Source of the DNA: Oscillospiraceae bacterium
Lineage (GTDB): Bacteria > Bacillota > Clostridia > Oscillospirales > Ruminococcaceae
Direction of reading: 5' to 3'
Assembly (NCBI GenBank): GCA_017991935.1
Contig: JAGOPP010000005.1
Location: 3,517 to 67,516, forward strand
DNA: 64,000 nt
The translations under genes and the position numbers were made by a program. This document shows, piece by piece, positions 48,425 through 56,966 of the stretch. The notes beneath the pieces were generated by a model. It worked only from the letters and a program-made list of their open reading frames with translations, was not told the origin of the DNA and searched no databases. Each line of letters opens with the position of its first letter. Position 1 is the first letter of the stretch.

Positions 48425-49543
48425 TCAGCTTTCCTCTTTCAGCACGCCGTCCCGCATCGAGAAGGCCCGCCCGCCCGCGAGCCCCGCAAAGAGGCCCGGG
48501 TCGCAGCAGGTCAGAAAGATCTGGCTGCCGCCGATGCTGTTGAGGATATATTCCCGGCGGGAGGAATCGAGCTCGCTCATCACGTCGTCAAGCAGGATCA
48601 GCGGCGGCTCGCCCATCTTTTCGCCGAGGAGCTTTGCCTCCGCAAGCTTGAGCGAGAGGATGCAGCTCCTTTGCTGCCCCTGCGAGCCGAAGACCGCCGC
48701 GGATTTCCCGTCGAGCGCGACCGAGAGATCGTCCCGGTGCGGCCCGCGGGAGGTCGCCCCGTGCTCAAGATCGAAGGCCCGGTCGGCGTGGAGCCTCTCC
48801 CGCAAAAGATCGGACCACGTGTCCGTGCTCATCTCGGGATCGGCGGCCTCGCCCTCCGGCAGGATGCTGCTCATATAGTGGGCGGAGAACTCCTCGCGCC
48901 CGCCCGAGATGCCCTCGTAGACCATGCGGGCCCGCTCGCCGAGGCTCTTGCTATACCGGACGCGCGTCCGCGTAAGAACCCCGCCGAGCCGCGCGAGCTG
49001 CTCGTCGTAGACGTCCAAAAGCTCCAGAAGCTGGGCGTGGAGCCGCGCGTCCTTGAGCAAACTGTTGCGCTGCTCGACGACTTTTTTGTAATCCGCGAGC
49101 GTCGCGAGGTATTTGGGGGAGATCTGGCAAAGCGAGGTGTCGATCAGCTTGCGGCGCTCCTTGGGCCCGTCGCGGAAGAAATTCATCTGCTCGGGCGAGA
49201 AGACCACGCCGCCGCAGGTCCCGGCGTAATCGGAGGGGCCGCGGATCTCGATGCCGTTTTTCTTCATGCTCCGCGCGGGGGAGAAGGCGATCTCCGCGGT
49301 CTGGTCCCGCCCCTCGCTGAAAAACGAGGCTTTGAGCACGGCGCGCTGCGTCCCGAAGCGCAGGAGCTCCTGCTCCTTGGGCCGGCGGAAGCTCTTCGCG
49401 CCGGTGAAGAGCCAGAGCGCCTCGACGAGGTTCGTCTTGCCTTGGGCGTTGTCGCCCCAGATCACGTTGACCCCCTCGCCCGGCGCAAAGGAGAGGGCTT
49501 CGATGTTCCTGAAATTTTCAAGCGAAAGCGTGCGGAAGATCAT
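48425..49543 (-). CDS. recF: DNA replication/repair protein RecF
   Basis: A 372-residue SMC-like ATPase helping RecA load at gaps. Walker A is GDNAQGKTN (residues 30-38); signature and Walker B (LSLKLAEAK, LILLDDVMSELD) are near the C-terminus. The ATG overlaps the yaaA stop by four bases, and remB starts 28 bases downstream. Confidence 0.96.
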   Translation of the reverse strand: MIFRTLSLENFRNIEALSFAPGEGVNVIWGDNAQGKTNLVEALWLFTGAKSFRRPKEQELLRFGTQRAVLKASFFSEGRDQTAEIAFSPARSMKKNGIEIRGPSDYAGTCGGVVFSPEQMNFFRDGPKERRKLIDTSLCQISPKYLATLADYKKVVEQRNSLLKDARLHAQLLELLDVYDEQLARLGGVLTRTRVRYSKSLGERARMVYEGISGGREEFSAHYMSSILPEGEAADPEMSTDTWSDLLRERLHADRAFDLEHGATSRGPHRDDLSVALDGKSAAVFGSQGQQRSCILSLKLAEAKLLGEKMGEPPLILLDDVMSELDSSRREYILNSIGGSQIFLTCCDPGLFAGLAGGRAFSMRDGVLKEES

Positions 49544-49992
49544 GGCCCGTCCGTCTCCGCGGCCACCCGGTACCGTTTCCCGGCGTAGGAGACCTCGTCC
49601 CCGGCGCGCAGCTTCTTGCCGCGCATCGCGCAGACTTCGCCGTTGACCGAAACTTTGCCGCCCTGCACAAGCTCCTTGGCCTCTCCGCCCGAGAGCGCCG
49701 CCCCCGCGAATTTCAAAAAGGAGTCGAGCTTGATATAGTCCTCCCGGATCGCGACCTCTTTCGGGGCCGTCAAACCGGCTTTCCCGGGGGCCTCGCCGCC
49801 CCGCGCGGGGGTGGGTACTTTCGGGGAAACCGGAGTCTTTACGGAGGCCGGCGCCTTCGCGGGATCCGCTCTTTTCGCCGGGCCCGGAACCTTCGCGGAG
49901 GCCGGGGCCTTCGCGGGGCCCGTATTCTTCTCGGAGCCCGGCGCCTTGGCGAAGTCCGGGGTCCTCTTTACAACGAACGTCTTTTTATCCAT
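49540..49992 (-). CDS. yaaA: S4-domain RNA-binding protein YaaA with repetitive N-terminal extension
   Basis: A 150-residue protein. Residues about 85-145 form the S4 domain (IKLDSFLKFAGAALSGGEAKELVQGGKVSVNGE), the whole of normal YaaA (about 70 residues), implicated in ribosome biology. Residues 10-75 are an added Lys/Ala/Pro/Ser stretch with AKAPAS(A/V)K(V/T)P-type repeats. It starts one base after the dnaN stop and overlaps recF, so translation is coupled; no strong Shine-Dalgarno sequence is seen. Confidence 0.88.
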   Translation of the reverse strand: MDKKTFVVKRTPDFAKAPGSEKNTGPAKAPASAKVPGPAKRADPAKAPASVKTPVSPKVPTPARGGEAPGKAGLTAPKEVAIREDYIKLDSFLKFAGAALSGGEAKELVQGGKVSVNGEVCAMRGKKLRAGDEVSYAGKRYRVAAETDGP

Positions 49993-49993
49993 T

Positions 49994-51106
49994 TTAAATA
50001 TCACTCTTCATTCTGACCGGGAGGACGAGGAACAGGAAGCTGTCCCCCTCCATCGGAAGGATCTTGACCGGCGAGAGCGGGCTGTTGATCGCGAGGCGCA
50101 CCTTGTCGCAGCCGGTCGCGCGCAGGGCCTCGAGCAGATAGCGGTTGTTAAATCCCATCTCGACCTCGTCGCCCTGCGTCTCGCAGGGGACCGCGTCGTT
50201 GACCCGCCCGAGCGCCGTCGCGCAGGAGAGGCGGATCTCCTCTTTTAGAACGGAGAGGCGGATCGGGCTCTTGAGCCGCTCGCTGATCAGCAGAGAGGTG
50301 CGCTCGATGCTCTCCTGCATCTCGCGGACGCCCACCGTCACGACCGTGGCGGAGGTCTGCGGGATCGAGGAGCGAAAGTCGATGAAATCGCCCTCCAAGA
50401 GGCGCGAGATCACGCTGTACCCGCCGATATGGAAGATGATGTGCTTGCCGGAGAGCTCCAGCTCCGCGCTGCCCTCGCCGCCCTCGCCGCCCAGCAGCTT
50501 CGAGACCTCGCCGAGCGTCTTGCCCGGCACGATGAACGAGAGCTCGTCGGGATAGTCGGTCGGCTCCTTGCGGATCGCGAGGCGAAAGCCGTCCACGGAG
50601 ACGAGCGTCGCCTCCCCGTCCGCGAAGATAAACTTGGAGCCGGTGTGGACGGGCTTGAAATCGTTGACCGCGACCGCGAAGAGGGTCTGGTCGATCATGC
50701 TTTTTAACGTTTCCTGCTTAAAGGAGATCGAGGCGCTGCCGTCGATCTCGGGGAGCTGCGGGAATTCCTCGGCGTCGATGCCGACGATGCGGTACTCCGC
50801 CGCGCCGCCGCGCACCTCGGTCTGGCAGTTCTCGTCGCAGGAGATCTCGATCGTCTCGGAGGAGAGACGGCGCACGATATCGAAGAAGAGCCGCGCGTTG
50901 AGGACGATGGCTCCCTCCTCCGCGACCCTCGCCTCCATCGAAGTGAGGATGCCCATTTCCATATTGTAGCAGACAAGGGAGAGCGCGCCCTCCTCGGCCC
51001 GCAGCAGCACCCCCTCCATCGCGGGATGGGTGGATTTGGCGGCGACGGCGCGGGTCACGTTGCCCAGCGCCTCGGAGAGATCGTTCCGGTTGCAGATGAT
51101 CTTCAT
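49994..51106 (-). CDS. dnaN: DNA polymerase III beta sliding clamp
   Basis: A 370-residue clamp with three repeated domains, beginning MKIICNRNDLSEALGNVTRAV and ending LPVRMKSDI. It tethers the replicative polymerase and repair proteins to DNA. GGAGGAAATC precedes the ATG. It follows dnaA after about 410 bases that hold DnaA-box-like words and a repeat cluster. Confidence 0.97.
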   Translation of the reverse strand: MKIICNRNDLSEALGNVTRAVAAKSTHPAMEGVLLRAEEGALSLVCYNMEMGILTSMEARVAEEGAIVLNARLFFDIVRRLSSETIEISCDENCQTEVRGGAAEYRIVGIDAEEFPQLPEIDGSASISFKQETLKSMIDQTLFAVAVNDFKPVHTGSKFIFADGEATLVSVDGFRLAIRKEPTDYPDELSFIVPGKTLGEVSKLLGGEGGEGSAELELSGKHIIFHIGGYSVISRLLEGDFIDFRSSIPQTSATVVTVGVREMQESIERTSLLISERLKSPIRLSVLKEEIRLSCATALGRVNDAVPCETQGDEVEMGFNNRYLLEALRATGCDKVRLAINSPLSPVKILPMEGDSFLFLVLPVRMKSDI

Positions 51107-51167
51107 GGATGATTTCCTCCTGTCAAATAAAAGGATGATTTAGTAGTAGTAGTAGGGGCCGCGGAAA

Positions 51168-51353
51168 AGTGGAAAGACCGGACAATCGGCTCGGACAGGC
51201 TCTTTAACCGGCCGAAGTTTTCCAAGGAAAATCCGGAAAGATTCTTGAAAAGTGGAAAGGGCGCATGCCGGAAAATCGCGGTGGAAAAGAAAAAGTTAAA
51301 CTGTGGACGGGCGGTTGATTTAACAGGTTTTTAGAAATTATTTATGTGGAAAA
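51168..51353. promoter_or_regulatory. DnaA-box-like cluster between dnaA and dnaN (candidate part of oriC)
   Basis: Same-direction words related to TGTGGAAAA: AGTGGAAAG (51168 and 51251), GGTGGAAAA (51280), TGTGGACGG (51302) and exact TGTGGAAAA (51345). AT-rich sequence lies at 51315-51345. Many Firmicutes have a bipartite origin flanking dnaA, and this would be the dnaA-dnaN part. Confidence 0.6.
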
Positions 51354-51405
51354 TGTGAAAAGAGAAATCAAACAGGCGCGGGAACGGGCTTTTTTTATGG
51401 GGAAA

Positions 51406-51490
51406 GCAGCCTGAGGCTGCGCGACGGCCTGAGGCCGCAGGCACCAAAGGCGCAAAGTTCGCTTTCCGGTTTCTCGGGGCCGCTTTTCAT
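51406..51490 (-). repeat. Dispersed hairpin-repeat cluster H
   Basis: A minus-strand copy: GAAACCGGAAAGCGAAC arm, then CGGCC-TCA-GGCCG (51425-51437) and GCAGCC-TCA-GGCTGC (51406-51420). It lies just after dnaA and points toward dnaN. Confidence 0.85.
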
Positions 51491-51516
51491 GAGATGACCG
51501 GGGCGAGAGATTTTTA

Positions 51517-52827
51517 TTAGTTATCGCGGATATTTTTGGTGATGTCCTCGACGGTCTCGCGGTAGCGGGAGTCGTGGGTCATATTCTGCTCGACCTGCCC
51601 GATCGCGTAGACGATCGTCGAGTGGTCGCGCCCGCCGAATTCCTCGCCGATGGCCGCCATGGACATCTGGGTGATCTCGCGCACGATGTAGATCGCGATC
51701 TGGCGCGCCTTGCTGATGTTGGCGGCGCGCTTGTTGCTCTTGATGTCCTGCGGCGAGACGCTGTACGTGCGGGCCACCTCGGAGATGATGCGGTCGATCG
51801 TGACCGGCACCGGGCGGTTGTCGTTGAGGATGTCGCGGATGGCGTTTTGCGCGGAGAGGATGGTCGGCGGCGCGTCGGAGATGAGGCCGTTCGCCTGAAG
51901 GTTCCGCACGGCGCCCTCGAGCTGGCGGATGTTGCTTTTGAGCCTGCCCGAGATATATTCCACCACGTCGCCCGGGATCTCGATGCCGAGGCGCTCGGCC
52001 TTGCGCTGGATGATCGCGATGCGCGTCTCAAAATCCGGGGCGTGGATGTCCGCGATGAGCCCCATCTCGAAACGGGTGCGCAGGCGCTCCTCGAGCGTCT
52101 TGATCTCCTTGGGCGGGCGGTCGCTCGCGAGCACGATCTGCTTGCCGGATTCGTATAAGGTATTAAAAGTATGGAAAAACTCCTCTTGCGTGGAGTCCTT
52201 GCCGGCGATGAACTGGATGTCGTCCACGAGCAGGTAGTCCGCCTTGCGGTATTTGTTGTGGAACTCGGCGGTGTTTTGGCGGCGCAGGGCCTCGATCAGC
52301 TCGTTTGTGAACTCCTCGCCCTTGACGTAGAGGATCACGGCGTCCGGGCGGCGCTTCTGCACCTCGTTGCGGATGGCGAAGAGCAGGTGCGTCTTGCCAA
52401 GGCCGCTCTCGCCGTAGATAAAAAGTGGGTTGTAGTTGCTGGCCTCGTGCGTGGCGACCGCCATCGCCGCCGCGTGGGCGAATTTGTTGGAGGAGCCCAC
52501 GATGAAGGTCTCGAACGTGTAGTCGTAATCCCCGGCGTCCGAAAGGACCTTGGGGGCGGCGGGCTTCGGCGCCTCGGCGGGGCTCACGCACTCGATCCGG
52601 ATCGAGACCGGGAAGCCCAAAGCCTCCTCAAAGCCGCGCCGGAGCAGGTCGCTGTATTTTTCGCTGACGAGGTTTTGCTTGAACTCGGAATTGACGCCGA
52701 GCCGCGCGACGTCCTTTTCGAGCCCGAGGGGGACGATGTCCCGGATCCAGAGATTGTGCGCCACCTCGGTCATCTGGGAGCGGCAGTAATTGCTGACGGA
52801 ACCGAAAATCTCCTCAAAAGAATCCAT
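51517..52827 (-). CDS. dnaA: Chromosomal replication initiator DnaA
   Basis: A 436-residue initiator. Domain I at 1-80, a short domain II linker, AAA+ domain with Walker A GESGLGKTH (139-147) and Walker B LLVDDIQFIAGK, and C-terminal domain IV with GRDHSTIVYAI for DnaA-box binding. The ATG at 52827 has GGAGGAAGTT upstream; the longer open frame past it is noncoding. Transcribed divergently from rpmH. Confidence 0.98.
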   Translation of the reverse strand: MDSFEEIFGSVSNYCRSQMTEVAHNLWIRDIVPLGLEKDVARLGVNSEFKQNLVSEKYSDLLRRGFEEALGFPVSIRIECVSPAEAPKPAAPKVLSDAGDYDYTFETFIVGSSNKFAHAAAMAVATHEASNYNPLFIYGESGLGKTHLLFAIRNEVQKRRPDAVILYVKGEEFTNELIEALRRQNTAEFHNKYRKADYLLVDDIQFIAGKDSTQEEFFHTFNTLYESGKQIVLASDRPPKEIKTLEERLRTRFEMGLIADIHAPDFETRIAIIQRKAERLGIEIPGDVVEYISGRLKSNIRQLEGAVRNLQANGLISDAPPTILSAQNAIRDILNDNRPVPVTIDRIISEVARTYSVSPQDIKSNKRAANISKARQIAIYIVREITQMSMAAIGEEFGGRDHSTIVYAIGQVEQNMTHDSRYRETVEDITKNIRDN

Positions 52828-52909
52828 AACTTCCTCCGGAAAAAACAGAATGAGAATGCCCGGGCCGATCACCGGGATCCGCCCGGGCAGTTCAGGAAAT
52901 TTCAAAGAG

Positions 52910-52938
52910 ATTATACCACAAAATCCGGGATTTGAAAA
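52910..52938 (-). promoter_or_regulatory. Promoter of dnaA
   Basis: On the minus strand TTTTCA, a 17-base spacer and an extended -10 TGG-TATAAT (hexamer at 52915-52910). A TTTTCCACA DnaA-box variant at 52941-52949 lies three bases beyond the -35, suggesting autoregulation by DnaA. Confidence 0.75.
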
Positions 52939-52940
52939 GG

Positions 52941-53000
52941 TTTTCCACAACAATTTGCCAATATATTTATAATTGATATAGATAATTAAAAGGCGGCGCA
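52941..53000. other. DnaA box and AT-rich tract upstream of dnaA (candidate oriC core)
   Basis: TTTTCCACA is followed by about 45 bases that are very AT-rich (AATATATTTATAATTGATATAG in part), the expected look of a DNA-unwinding element. Only one strong box is visible; weaker ones are possible. The next 200 bases to the repeats show nothing recognisable. Confidence 0.55.
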
Positions 53001-53204
53001 AAACCCGATTTTGAAAAATCTTAAAAACAGAAAGCGCTCGCCCTGAGGAAAAGCGCCGCCCGCCGAGCCGACGGGCGCGGGGAGTCTCCATCCCGGGGAA
53101 GAAATCGTCAAAACCGGGGGAAACGGGCATGAGCATCAAGGTCCCCGGCTTATTTTGCCGGGAAGGGCCGTAAAAGAAGCCGAAACGCGCATTCCGCGGG
53201 CAAC

Positions 53205-53475
53205 GGCCTCGAGAGACGATAAAGACGAACTTCGAGCATCAATCGCGCGCAGCCTTCGGCATCCCGCGGGATGCGGCCCCGAGAGACGATAAAGGCGAAC
53301 TTCGAGCGTCAATTGCGCGCAGCCTTCGGCATCCCGCGGGAAGCGGCCCCGAGAGACGATAAAGGTGAACCTCGAGCGTCAATCGCGCGCAGCCTTCGGC
53401 ATCCCGCGGAAAGCGGCCCCGAGAGACGATAAAGGCGAACTTCGAGCGTCAATCGCCTGCCGCCTCAGGCGGCCT
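53205..53475 (+). repeat. Dispersed hairpin-repeat cluster I, 70-bp tandem units
   Basis: CGAGAGACGATAAAGRYGAAC begins four times at an exact 70-bp period, with arms TTCGAGCGTCAATCGCGCGC followed by AGCCTTCGGCATCCCGCGGG instead of the usual core. The last copy ends in the classic GCCGCC-TCA-GGCGGC (53459-53473). It lies in the dnaA-rpmH gap next to the rpmH promoter. Confidence 0.92.
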
Positions 53476-53476
53476 A

Positions 53477-53505
53477 TTGACAATTTTCCTTCATAATGTT
53501 ATATT
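53477..53505 (+). promoter_or_regulatory. Sigma-A promoter of the rpmH-rnpA operon
   Basis: TTGACA (53477-53482), a 17-base spacer and TATATT (53500-53505). The -35 starts three bases after the last repeat hairpin. Confidence 0.92.
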
Positions 53506-53543
53506 GTTAATTTGCAAGGCCCATGGGAAAGGGGGGAATGGAA

Positions 53544-53678
53544 TTGAAAAGAACGTATCAGCCCAAAAAGCTCCAGCGCCAGAGGGTGCACGGCTTTATG
53601 AAAAGAATGTCCACCAGAAGCGGACGCAAGGTTCTCGCCGCCAGAAGAGCGAAAGGAAGAAAGCAGCTGAGCTATTGA
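53544..53678 (+). CDS. rpmH: 50S ribosomal protein L34
   Basis: A 44-residue L34, [21 protein letters not shown] and so on, of exactly the family's normal length if it starts at the TTG at 53544. The in-frame ATG two codons earlier (53538) is almost touching the AAGGGGGG site, so TTG, seven to eight bases away, fits better. It heads the rpmH-rnpA-yidD-yidC-jag cluster. Confidence 0.95.
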   Translation: MKRTYQPKKLQRQRVHGFMKRMSTRSGRKVLAARRAKGRKQLSY

Positions 53679-53740
53679 CGACCGCCGCTGTGTGGCCGTT
53701 TTTTTTCGGCCGCCGTCCGTTTCGCAAAAGGAATGAAGCG

Positions 53741-54088
53741 ATGAAAACTCCCACCATCACCCGCAACACGGACTATTTGCGGGCGTACCGCCGCGCGAAA
53801 TCCGCCGGTCACCCCTACGTGATCTGTTATGCGCTGCCGAACCGCCTCGCCTACACGAGGATCGGTCTCACGACCAGCAAAAAGATCGGCAACGCCGTGA
53901 TCCGCAACCGCGCGCGCAGAGTCCTTCGGGCCGCGTTCGCCGAAGTCGCGCCCATGCTCAAGCCGGGCTATGACATCGTGCTGGTCGCCCGAACCAAAAC
54001 GGCCTCCGTCAAGTCGACCGCTCTGCCCCCCATCCTGACCGCCCAATTGGAAAAACTGGGCGCCCTGCAGAGCAAAGAGCACTTATGA
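53741..54088 (+). CDS. rnpA: Ribonuclease P protein component
   Basis: A 115-residue basic protein that helps the RNase P RNA trim tRNA 5' ends. The RNR box is GNAVIRNRARRVLR. ATG at 53741 follows AAAGGAATGAAGCG. Its last four bases overlap the yidD start, so translation is coupled. Confidence 0.95.
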   Translation: MKTPTITRNTDYLRAYRRAKSAGHPYVICYALPNRLAYTRIGLTTSKKIGNAVIRNRARRVLRAAFAEVAPMLKPGYDIVLVARTKTASVKSTALPPILTAQLEKLGALQSKEHL

Positions 54089-54369
54089 AAAAGCTGCTTC
54101 TGTTTCTGATCCGATTTTATCAGAGAGCGATCTCCGCATACACGCCGGCCTGCTGCCGGTACTATCCCACCTGTTCCGCATATGCCGTCACCGCGATTGA
54201 GCGTTTTGGTGCATTGAGGGGCGGGCTACTTGCGGTGATTCGGGTCCTGCGCTGCCATCCCTACCACGCCGGCGGATTTGATCCCGTGCCGGAGGAGTGG
54301 GATCTCCACTACTATAAGAAACAGAAAAGCCGCCGAAAACGGGAGGATCACCAAACATGCAGTTCTTAA
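54085..54369 (+). CDS. yidD: Membrane protein insertion efficiency factor YidD
   Basis: A 94-residue protein with the family core RFYQRAISAYTPACCRYYPTCSAYAVTAI and HPYHAGGFDPVPE. It assists YidC-dependent membrane insertion. The C-terminus is Lys/Arg-rich. It overlaps rnpA by 4 bases and yidC by 13. Confidence 0.95.
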   Translation: MKKLLLFLIRFYQRAISAYTPACCRYYPTCSAYAVTAIERFGALRGGLLAVIRVLRCHPYHAGGFDPVPEEWDLHYYKKQKSRRKREDHQTCSS

Positions 54370-55442
54370 TGAAGATTTTCGGCTGGCCCTTCGGCTGGGT
54401 CATGCTGCTATGCTATCTGGTCAGCGGAAATTACGCGCTCGCGCTCTTCCTCTTCACCCTCGTCACGAGGATCGCGCTGTTTCCGCTTTCCCTCAAACAG
54501 CACAAAGAACAGGCCAAGATGGCCGTTTTTAAGCCGAAACTGGACAACCTCCAGCAAAAATACGGCAACAACAAACAAAAATATAACGAAGAGGTCCAGA
54601 AGCTCTATCAGGAGGAGGGTTACAGCCCGCTCTCCGGGTGCCTGCCGGCGATCATCCAGTTCCCGGTCCTCTTCGGCGTCATCGACGTCGTCTATAAACC
54701 GCTTTATCATATCCTGCGCCTGAGCACCGAGCTGATCGACCAGCTTGAGGCCGCCGCCGAGGCCGCCGGTTACAGCTTCGGCCAGAGCTACGCCTCCCAG
54801 ATCGAGCTGATGAATATCGTCAAGACGAATCCCTCGATTTTTTCGGGCTTCGACGCCGGCGTCCTCCAGAAGATCAGCGATTTCAACATGGCCGCGTTCG
54901 GGCTCGACCTCTCCGCGATCCCGCAGTTTAAATTCGCGCTGGACGGCTCCTTCAACTGGCTGCTGATGATCCCGCTGCTCTGCGGCATCACGAGCCTTGT
55001 CTCCTCGGTCTACACCTTCAAGCGCGGCATGAGCGGGCAGGCGGGCGGAGCCGCCGCCGCGGGCACCTCCTTCGGCATGATGATCTTCATGATCGGCTTC
55101 TCCGTGTACATCGCCTTTATCGTGCCGGCGGGCGTCGGCCTCTACTGGGTGTTTTCCAACCTGCTGATGTTCCTCCAGACGCTCTACCTCTATTGGAAAC
55201 ACGATCCCAAGAAGCTCGCGGAGCGTATCGCCGCCGAGCAGGAGGCCGCCAAAGAGCAAAGACGCCGCGAGAGGGTCGAGGCGCGCCAGAAATACGGCGC
55301 GGAGAAATCCTCCGGCGCAGCGGGCGAAAAGACCGTGGGTCAGAAAGAAGCAAACCGCCGCAAACTCGCGGAAGCCAGAAGGCGCGACGCGGAGAAATAC
55401 GGCGAGGAGTATGTTGAGGTCACGGACGAGGACCTCAAATAA
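54357..55442 (+). CDS. yidC: Membrane protein insertase YidC
   Basis: A 361-residue insertase with about five hydrophobic segments and the conserved groove Arg38 (TLVTRIALFPLSLKQ). A charged cytoplasmic loop (about 44-80) and a Lys/Arg/Glu-rich tail that could contact ribosomes are present. There is no lipobox, as in many clostridial forms. An insertion of about 60 residues lies between the second and third segments. ATG overlaps yidD. Confidence 0.95.
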   Translation: MQFLMKIFGWPFGWVMLLCYLVSGNYALALFLFTLVTRIALFPLSLKQHKEQAKMAVFKPKLDNLQQKYGNNKQKYNEEVQKLYQEEGYSPLSGCLPAIIQFPVLFGVIDVVYKPLYHILRLSTELIDQLEAAAEAAGYSFGQSYASQIELMNIVKTNPSIFSGFDAGVLQKISDFNMAAFGLDLSAIPQFKFALDGSFNWLLMIPLLCGITSLVSSVYTFKRGMSGQAGGAAAAGTSFGMMIFMIGFSVYIAFIVPAGVGLYWVFSNLLMFLQTLYLYWKHDPKKLAERIAAEQEAAKEQRRRERVEARQKYGAEKSSGAAGEKTVGQKEANRRKLAEARRRDAEKYGEEYVEVTDEDLK

Positions 55443-55458
55443 GAAAGAAGGACACTCC

Positions 55459-56820
55459 TTGGAAAAAGAATTGATCGCCACCGGCGGCACCTACGAGGAA
55501 GCCCTCGAGAAGGCCTGCCAGCAGCTCGGAGTGGAGCGTTCCGACGTGGAGTATGAAGTGCTCGAGCGCCCGAAAACCTCCCTCTTCGGCTTAAAGAAAA
55601 CCCCGGCGAAGATCCGGGTCATCCTGACGGACGAATACCTTTTTAAATTTGCCCCAAAAGAGGAGCGGCGCAAGCCGGAGCAAAAACCCCCGCAGAGACA
55701 GGAGAAGCCGCAGGAGGCCCCCCGTCAGCAGGGAAAAGAGTCCCGCCCCGAGCAAAAACCCGCCCAGCAGACAGCGCCCCAGCAGGGCAGGGAATCCCGC
55801 CCCGAGCAAAAACCGGCCCAGCAGGCCGCCCCGCAGCAGGGCAGGGAGCCCCGCCCCGAGCAGAGACCGGCGCAGCAGGCCGCGGCCCAGCAGTCCGCCC
55901 CGCAGCAGAGACCGGAGAGGCCGCAGGCCGCCGCGGCGGAAGCCGGGGCGCCGGACCGCCGCAAGCAGGAGAGACCGGAGCGCCCGCAGGGCCAGCAGGG
56001 CGGCGGGCGAAACAATCCGCCCAGAAAGGCCGCCCCGGGACAGGAAGCGGGCTTCGTGCCGGACTTTGACCCGGAAACCATGGCGGCGCGGGAGGAGCCC
56101 AAGGAGCTCAGCCCGGAGGTTTTGGAGCAGAAGGGCTCCGCCTCCGCCGCGTACCTTAAAGAAGTCCTCGGCGCGCTGGGCTATCCCGACACCGAGATCA
56201 CCTATTCGCAGAAGGACGGCACGATCGTCCTGCAGCTGCTCGGCGAGAGCCTCGGCTCGGTCGTGGGCAGGAGAGGGGACAACCTTGACGCCATGCAGTA
56301 TCTTGCGAGCCTCGTCGCCAACCGCAGCGAGGGCGCGTATGTGCGCGTGGTGCTCGACGTGGACGACTACCGCAGCAAGCGCGAGGCGAGCTTACAGGCC
56401 TACGCCAGAAAGACCGCGAGCCAAGCGGTGCGCGGCGGCAGGGCCATCACGCTCGAAGCGATGAATCCCTACGAGCGCCGGATCGTCCATTCCGCGGTGC
56501 AGGCCGTGGAGGGCGCCACCAGCAAATCCGTCGGCAGCGAGCCGAACCGCCGTGTCGTCATCAGCCCGGTCGAGGGGGCGAGGCCCCAGCTTGACCGCGG
56601 CGGCGAGCACAGAGGCCCCCGTCCCGGCGGCGACCGCGCAGGCGATCGCGGCGGGGATCGCGGAGGCGACCGCAGGGGCGGCAGAGGCGGACGCCGCGAC
56701 GGCGGCCGGGACGGCCGGGAGCGCCGCGAGAGCCAGAAGGTCATTGTGCCGCCGAGCGACGAGCCGAAAAAGGACGATACCAGCGCCATTTCGCTCTACG
56801 GGCGGATCGATCTCGGCTGA
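55459..56820 (+). CDS. jag: RNA-binding protein Jag/KhpB with long repetitive linker and RGG-like tail
   Basis: A 453-residue protein. Jag-N domain (1-55, with ATGGTYEEALEKAC), a Gln/Pro/Ala/Arg-rich linker of about 150 residues made of repeats of the type Q(G/K)(R/K)E(S/P)RPEQKPAQQ, KH domain (about 230-300, GRRGDNLDAMQ), R3H domain (about 305-365, NPYERRIVH), then a Gly/Arg/Asp-rich tail (GDRGGDRGGDRRGGRGG). KhpB proteins bind RNA and affect cell-wall growth. TTG start with AGAAGGA upstream. Confidence 0.93.
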   Translation: MEKELIATGGTYEEALEKACQQLGVERSDVEYEVLERPKTSLFGLKKTPAKIRVILTDEYLFKFAPKEERRKPEQKPPQRQEKPQEAPRQQGKESRPEQKPAQQTAPQQGRESRPEQKPAQQAAPQQGREPRPEQRPAQQAAAQQSAPQQRPERPQAAAAEAGAPDRRKQERPERPQGQQGGGRNNPPRKAAPGQEAGFVPDFDPETMAAREEPKELSPEVLEQKGSASAAYLKEVLGALGYPDTEITYSQKDGTIVLQLLGESLGSVVGRRGDNLDAMQYLASLVANRSEGAYVRVVLDVDDYRSKREASLQAYARKTASQAVRGGRAITLEAMNPYERRIVHSAVQAVEGATSKSVGSEPNRRVVISPVEGARPQLDRGGEHRGPRPGGDRAGDRGGDRGGDRRGGRGGRRDGGRDGRERRESQKVIVPPSDEPKKDDTSAISLYGRIDLG

Positions 56821-56891
56821 TGCCGCGGACGGCAGGCCGAAAAAGGACGATAGGCGCCATTTCGCTCTACGGGCGGATCGATCTCGGCTGA
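56763..56891 (+). repeat. Duplication of the jag 3' end
   Basis: GCCGAAAAAGGACGAT begins at 56763 and 56836. The second copy lacks five bases (ACCAG) but repeats the codons for ISLYGRIDLG and the TGA stop. Confidence 0.95.
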
Positions 56892-56966
56892 TCCAGTAAA
56901 CCAAGGCGGGCGCGGAAACGAAAGCGCCCGCTTTTCTTTTTTGATTTTTACGGAGGAGGGATCCGC

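Noticed and set aside
52828-53139. N-terminal extension of DnaA by about 100 residues
   Set aside because: It would translate the dnaA promoter and DnaA box; the ATG at 52827 gives the normal 436-residue protein with a good ribosome site.
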